Shown one piece after another: positions 7,454-10,303 of a stretch of 10,303 nucleotides of DNA (position 1 is its first letter; each line of letters starts with the position of its first letter). The stretch lies in NCBI GenBank assembly GCA_016207985.1, contig JACQYX010000089.1, forward strand, positions 1 to 10,303, read 5' to 3'. This stretch comes from Ignavibacteriales bacterium. Its GTDB lineage: Bacteria; Bacteroidota; Ignavibacteria; UBA10030; SZUA-254. The position numbers were made by a program, and so were the translations under genes. A model generated the notes under the pieces. That model saw nothing but the letters and a program-made list of their open reading frames with translations. It did not search any database and was not told the DNA's origin.

Positions 7454-7484
7454 TTTGAATAATCAAAGTTTTTCTGTAATTTCT
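7454..7484 (+). promoter_or_regulatory. Candidate Bacteroidota-type promoter for the glycosylase gene
   Basis: TTTG at 7454-7457 and TAATTTCT at 7477-7484 are separated by 19 bases. This approximates the -33 TTTG / -7 TAnnTTTG pattern of Bacteroidota primary sigma promoters, with the last two bases of the -7 box mismatched. The A16 tract sits just upstream, where an UP-like element would be. The 5' leader would be about 20 bases. Confidence 0.35.
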
Positions 7485-7510
7485 ATTCGCGACTAACCTA
7501 AAGAAGAACA

Positions 7511-8209
7511 ATGAAAACAAATCGGAAAGCACTAAGCGAGCTTGAAGATACTATCATCGCCTGCAGGCGATGTCCACGCTTGGTAAATTGGAGAACGAAG
7601 GTAGCCAAGAAAAAGGTAAGACGTTTTATTTTGGAGGAATACTGGGGGAAACCTGTGCCCGGTTTTGGAGATCATAACACACGGTTGTTGATTGTGGGTC
7701 TCGCACCAGCAGCTCACGGCGGTAATCGTACAGGAAGAATGTTCACTGGCGACCGAAGCGGCGATTTTCTGTATCGCACGCTTTATAAATTTGGTTTTGC
7801 AAATCAACCGACTTCAACTTCAATGGATGATGGATTGAAACTCAAAGATTGTTTTGTTACGGCTGCAGCCCGATGTGTCCCACCAAATAATACGCTGACA
7901 AAAGATGAATTATTGAATTGCCGTCCGTTCTTATTGAGAGAATTTCAGATGCTGAAAAATGTACGAGTTATTATTACATTGGGGCAGATTGCATTTAAAT
8001 CGGTTGTTGAATCATTAAAAGAATTGGGTCTTGTAAAAGAAATGAAACGGCTAGACTTCAAGCACAGTAAAATGTACCAGATTAATGAAAGATATACTTT
8101 AATTGCATCATTTCATCCAAGCCAAAGAAACACATTTACCGGAAAATTGACGGAGAAAATGTTTGATGGAATTTTCCAAAGGGCAAAGAATTTGTTAAAA
8201 TCCAAATGA
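7511..8209 (+). CDS. Uracil-DNA glycosylase, family 5 (UdgB-type), 4Fe-4S
   Basis: A 232-residue DNA repair enzyme that removes uracil, and in this family often other deaminated bases such as hypoxanthine, from DNA to start base-excision repair. Motif 1 reads GLAPAAHGGNRTGRMFTGD (63-81). This is the family-5 form, which lacks the catalytic Asp/Asn used by other families. Motif 3 is HPSQRNTFTGKLT (202-214). Four cysteines, C18 and C21 (CRRC) and C122 and C137, are spaced as expected for the 4Fe-4S cluster. Length and architecture match the family, and nothing appears missing. The ATG at 7511 follows a weak AAAGAAG site. The next gene, a damaged SDR, starts three bases after its stop; no functional link is evident. 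Confidence 0.93.
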   Translation: MKTNRKALSELEDTIIACRRCPRLVNWRTKVAKKKVRRFILEEYWGKPVPGFGDHNTRLLIVGLAPAAHGGNRTGRMFTGDRSGDFLYRTLYKFGFANQPTSTSMDDGLKLKDCFVTAAARCVPPNNTLTKDELLNCRPFLLREFQMLKNVRVIITLGQIAFKSVVESLKELGLVKEMKRLDFKHSKMYQINERYTLIASFHPSQRNTFTGKLTEKMFDGIFQRAKNLLKSK

Positions 8210-8212
8210 CTA

Positions 8213-8755
8213 ATGACAACCGACAAGGAACAGGTCAAAAGTAAAAAATATCATGGAAAGAGAATTTACAGCGGCACGATTGAAAACACGACACTCGAGT
8301 TCTGGGATAAAATGATGGATATAAATCTTCGCTCACTTTTCCGTTTGACACAGCTTGCCCTTCCTTCTATAATCGAGAGAAAGGGAAACATTGTGAATGT
8401 CTCCAGTGTGACTGGTGTCCGAGCTTTCCCGAATGTGTTAGCGTACTGCGTAAGTAAAGCCGGAGTGGATCAGCTAACTCATTGTGCGGCGTTGGAGTTA
8501 GGACCGAAAGGTGTGAGAATAAATGCTGTCGATCCGGGTGTTGTACTTACGAATCTCCATCGGAACAGTGGGATGCAGGAAGAAGCATATCAAAAATTTC
8601 TCGAGCATAGTAAGACAACACATCCAATTGGTCGTGTTGGAAAGCCGGAAGAAGTTGCAGAGTTAATTCTATTTCTCGCGTCCGACCGTGCGGGCTGGAT
8701 TACAGGTGGAAGCTTCAATATCGATGGCGGCAGGGCTCAAACGTGTGCAAGGTGA
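8213..8755 (+). pseudogene. SDR-family oxidoreductase lacking most of its nucleotide-binding half (internal deletion)
   Basis: A 180-residue ORF. Residues 20-180 are a good match to the C-terminal two-thirds of classical short-chain dehydrogenases: SGTIENTTLEFWD, catalytic N38, S64/S65 in VSSVTG, Y78-xxx-K82, N104-xxx-PG (108-109), and an end with GRVGKPEEVAELILFLASD...ITGGSFNIDGG. Missing are the TGxxxGIG cofactor loop, the acidic residue after strand 2, and NNAG. Residues 1-18 (MTTDKEQVKSKKYHGKRI) look like a native SDR N-terminus just before strand 1, so about 80-90 residues seem to have been removed in frame. Without the NAD(P) site the product is unlikely to be an active dehydrogenase. 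Classical members are about 250-260 residues. Substrate is unknown. Confidence 0.85.
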
Positions 8756-8854
8756 ATTTTTAGTTGTGAGTGGTGAATTGTGAGTAGCACGAATGACAAG
8801 ACATGAATCCTGAAACCTAGAATAATTATTCTTTTATAATCCATCTTGATAAAT
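8756..8854. other. Intergenic region with short direct repeat and a -10-like box
   Basis: TTGTGAGT occurs at 8764-8771 and again at 8778-8785, a 14-base period. The stretch is non-coding and stop-rich. A perfect TATAAT lies at 8835-8840, twenty bases or less before the PLP-enzyme ATG. No terminator hairpin was seen after the SDR remnant. Confidence 0.5.
8835..8840 (+). promoter_or_regulatory. Candidate -10 box upstream of the PLP enzyme
   Basis: TATAAT matches the general -10 consensus exactly. No good -35 partner is present; CTGAAA at 8810-8815 is four of six, but the spacer is 19 bases. If used, transcription would begin within about ten bases of ATG 8855, giving a very short leader with no Shine-Dalgarno site. 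Confidence 0.3.
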
Positions 8855-10060
8855 ATGAAAAAGTCCAAGTTCTCTTCGCTTTCTCTTTCTACAAAATCCA
8901 TTCACGGTAAGCACCCCCATGCTTTTAAAGGTCCTGTGACGTTTCCGATATATCAAACGAGCACATACCGCTTCGAAAACTCAAACGATGCTATTAGATA
9001 CGCACATGGCGACTCTAATGTTTTGGTGTACACACGTTATCACAATCCAACCGTTAATGAAGTGGAAGATCGAATTGCTTTGATGGAGGATGGCGAAGCT
9101 GCTGCGCTCTTCTCATCAGGTATGGCGGCAATCTCAACGACGATTCTATCACTTTGCAAAAGTGGTAATGAGATAGTCAGCACGCCGGCACTCTACGGTG
9201 GAACGTACCGTTTTTTCCGCGACACATTACCAAATTATGATATCACGGTGAAATATGTTGATCCAAATTCTTTAGAGGATTTGATGTATCTTATCACTCC
9301 TAAGACAAAGTTAGTTTATTTGGAGACACCAACAAATCCCACACTCAGCTTGATAGATATTGAGAAGCTTGTGAAGCTGACAAGGAAGATGGAGAAAGAA
9401 TTTCGAAAGAAAATCACAATCGTTATTGATAACACATTTGCGACAATTCTCAATCAGAAACCGTTCGACTTTGGTGTGGACGTTATCGTTGAAAGCTCGA
9501 CAAAATATTTAGGCGGGCATGCAGATTTGATGGGCGGGGTGGTCATCGGGATGAAGAAGTTTATCGGGCAGGTGAAGGAATTAGCCAAGCACCTTGGCGG
9601 CTGTGCCGACCCTTTTGCAGCTTTCTTATTGGATAGAAGTTTGAAGACATTTGAGCTTCGTATTCAACGCCAGAACGAAAATGCGTTCGCACTTGCAAAA
9701 GCGCTTGAAAAACATCCGAAAGTATCGCGAGTGATTTATCCCAGTTTGCCATCTCATCCACACCATAAACTTGCGAAGAAACAAATGTCCGGTTTTGGAG
9801 GAATGGTTACAATAGAAGTAAAAGGTGGTGTGAAAGGTGCAGTCAAAGTGTGCGACTCACTCAAAGTTGCCGTTAATGCAATGTCGCTTGGAGGTGTAGA
9901 GACGCTTGTTAGCATTCCCGTTTATTCGTCTCATGTGAAAATGAGTAAAGACGAATTAGCAAAACACGGTGTAACTCCGGGCATGATACGGATTTCTGTC
10001 GGTGTGGAAGGAATAAAGGATTTGATTGAGGATTTTGAACAGGCACTGAGAAAATTGTGA
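8855..10060 (+). CDS. Cys/Met-metabolism PLP enzyme (methionine gamma-lyase / cystathionine gamma-synthase-lyase family)
   Basis: A 401-residue fold-type-I PLP enzyme of the trans-sulfuration family, cytoplasmic and usually tetrameric. ATG 8855 is preferred over the in-frame TTG at 8846. Numbered from the ATG, key residues are Y59 and R61 (YTRYHNPT, phosphate contacts from the neighbouring subunit), S87-G-M-A (PLP phosphate), Y114 (ALYGGT, stacking), D192 (VIDNTFAT, pyridine N), K217 (SSTKYLGGH, Schiff base), SLGGVETL (344-351) and R379 (IRISVGVE, substrate carboxylate). Family members cleave or form C-S bonds at the gamma carbon. Bona fide methionine gamma-lyases carry Cys in LYGC; here it is Gly, so cystathionine gamma-lyase/synthase or O-acetylhomoserine sulfhydrylase activity is equally possible. 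The exact substrate is unresolved. The TGA is followed at once by an inverted repeat. Confidence 0.93.
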   Translation: MKKSKFSSLSLSTKSIHGKHPHAFKGPVTFPIYQTSTYRFENSNDAIRYAHGDSNVLVYTRYHNPTVNEVEDRIALMEDGEAAALFSSGMAAISTTILSLCKSGNEIVSTPALYGGTYRFFRDTLPNYDITVKYVDPNSLEDLMYLITPKTKLVYLETPTNPTLSLIDIEKLVKLTRKMEKEFRKKITIVIDNTFATILNQKPFDFGVDVIVESSTKYLGGHADLMGGVVIGMKKFIGQVKELAKHLGGCADPFAAFLLDRSLKTFELRIQRQNENAFALAKALEKHPKVSRVIYPSLPSHPHHKLAKKQMSGFGGMVTIEVKGGVKGAVKVCDSLKVAVNAMSLGGVETLVSIPVYSSHVKMSKDELAKHGVTPGMIRISVGVEGIKDLIEDFEQALRKL

Positions 10061-10091
10061 ATGGTTAATTGACAACTGTCAATTAACCATT
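10060..10091. terminator. Perfect 15-bp inverted repeat between convergent genes, possible bidirectional terminator
   Basis: Arms AATGGTTAATTGACA and TGTCAATTAACCATT are exact reverse complements separated by AC, giving a practical stem of 14 bp with a 4-base loop. The repeat begins on the last base of the PLP enzyme's stop codon and ends 12 bases before the dehydratase's stop. The stem is AT-rich and has no run of T on either strand, so it is not a standard intrinsic terminator. Related TTAATTGT/TAATTAAC words continue to about 10107. Confidence 0.6.
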
Positions 10092-10103
10092 AATAATTAA
10101 CAA

Positions 10104-10303
10104 TTAAGTAAGAATCTGCTTCAATAATTCAAAATCAACATTTCCCCCACTGATTACAGCACAGCATTTATTCCCCTTTAGTACCAAAGCATTTTTCATG
10201 ATAGCTGCCGGTGCAACAGCGCCGGTCGGCTCTACAAGTATCTTCATCCGCTCAAGGAAGAATCTCATCATTGGAAATATATCTTCATCTTTTATAGTAA
10301 TAA
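10104..10303 (-). CDS. Threonine/serine dehydratase, C-terminal fragment (cut by window edge)
   Basis: Sixty-five codons are visible from the right edge to TAA 10104-10106. The translation contains MMRFFLERMKILVEPTGAVAPAA and ends AVISGGNVDFELLKQILT. VEP-[ST]-GA and SGGNVD are hallmarks of fold-type-II PLP enzymes of the TdcB/IlvA/serine-racemase group; the Ser of SGGN is placed to contact the cofactor pyridine nitrogen. The chain stops right after the catalytic domain, so there is no ACT-like regulatory domain. This suggests a catabolic TdcB-type dehydratase or serine racemase rather than a feedback-inhibited biosynthetic IlvA. The reaction would be threonine to 2-oxobutanoate and ammonia, or serine to pyruvate. 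The N-terminal half with the catalytic Lys is outside the window, so activity cannot be judged. Confidence 0.85.
   Translation of the reverse strand, partial: ITIKDEDIFPMMRFFLERMKILVEPTGAVAPAAIMKNALVLKGNKCCAVISGGNVDFELLKQILT

Noticed and set aside
8846..8854. TTG 8846 as the start of the PLP enzyme
   Set aside because: An in-frame ATG lies three codons later, and neither start has a Shine-Dalgarno site to favour the TTG.
1..10303. CRISPR array, insertion sequence, tRNA/rRNA, toxin-antitoxin or phage genes
   Set aside because: I scanned by eye for spaced repeats, transposase motifs, cloverleaf ends and small paired ORFs and found none.

Overview
The window looks like a chromosomal segment of a free-living bacterium of the Bacteroidota/Chlorobi/Ignavibacteria (FCB) lineage. 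The base composition is moderately AT-rich, about 40% GC by eye. The clearest lineage hints are a secreted beta-helix protein ending in a doubled 'GWNL...GYW' domain, a secreted 'LIPMDLKQTDHLKAYG' protein paired with a TPR protein, and a membrane protein with the LPHQPPAGK and DLTDNKT motifs. I know all three types mainly from that group. The placement is inference; there is no rRNA or tRNA here to confirm it.

Layout. (1) Positions 1-1878, plus strand: the 3' part of a large secreted beta-helix protein gene, broken by an apparent single-base frameshift near 970. (2) Positions 1905-5822, minus strand: a tight three-gene operon of a TPR protein, a secreted protein with a possible Cys/His amidotransferase-like core, and a small metallophosphoesterase. 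The first junction is an ATGA overlap and the second is TAA-T-ATG. (3) Positions 5996-7396, minus strand: two membrane proteins of unknown function. (4) Positions 7397-7510: a divergent promoter region containing a run of 16 A. (5) Positions 7511-8755, plus strand: a family-5-type uracil-DNA glycosylase, then an SDR oxidoreductase that has lost most of its Rossmann half by what looks like an in-frame internal deletion. (6) Positions 8855-10060, plus strand: a Cys/Met-metabolism PLP enzyme. (7) Position 10104 to the end, minus strand: the C-terminus of a threonine/serine dehydratase, facing the previous gene across a perfect 15-bp inverted repeat.

How the genes work together. The TPR, secreted protein and phosphoesterase are probably co-translated and may share a cell-envelope role, but the task is unknown. 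The gamma-family PLP enzyme and the threonine dehydratase belong to families that often yield 2-oxobutanoate and ammonia, so the right end may be an amino-acid catabolism patch. No CRISPR array, insertion sequence, RNA gene or recognisable defence system is visible. Two of the eleven genes (beta-helix and SDR) carry lesions, which indicates either local decay or assembly error.
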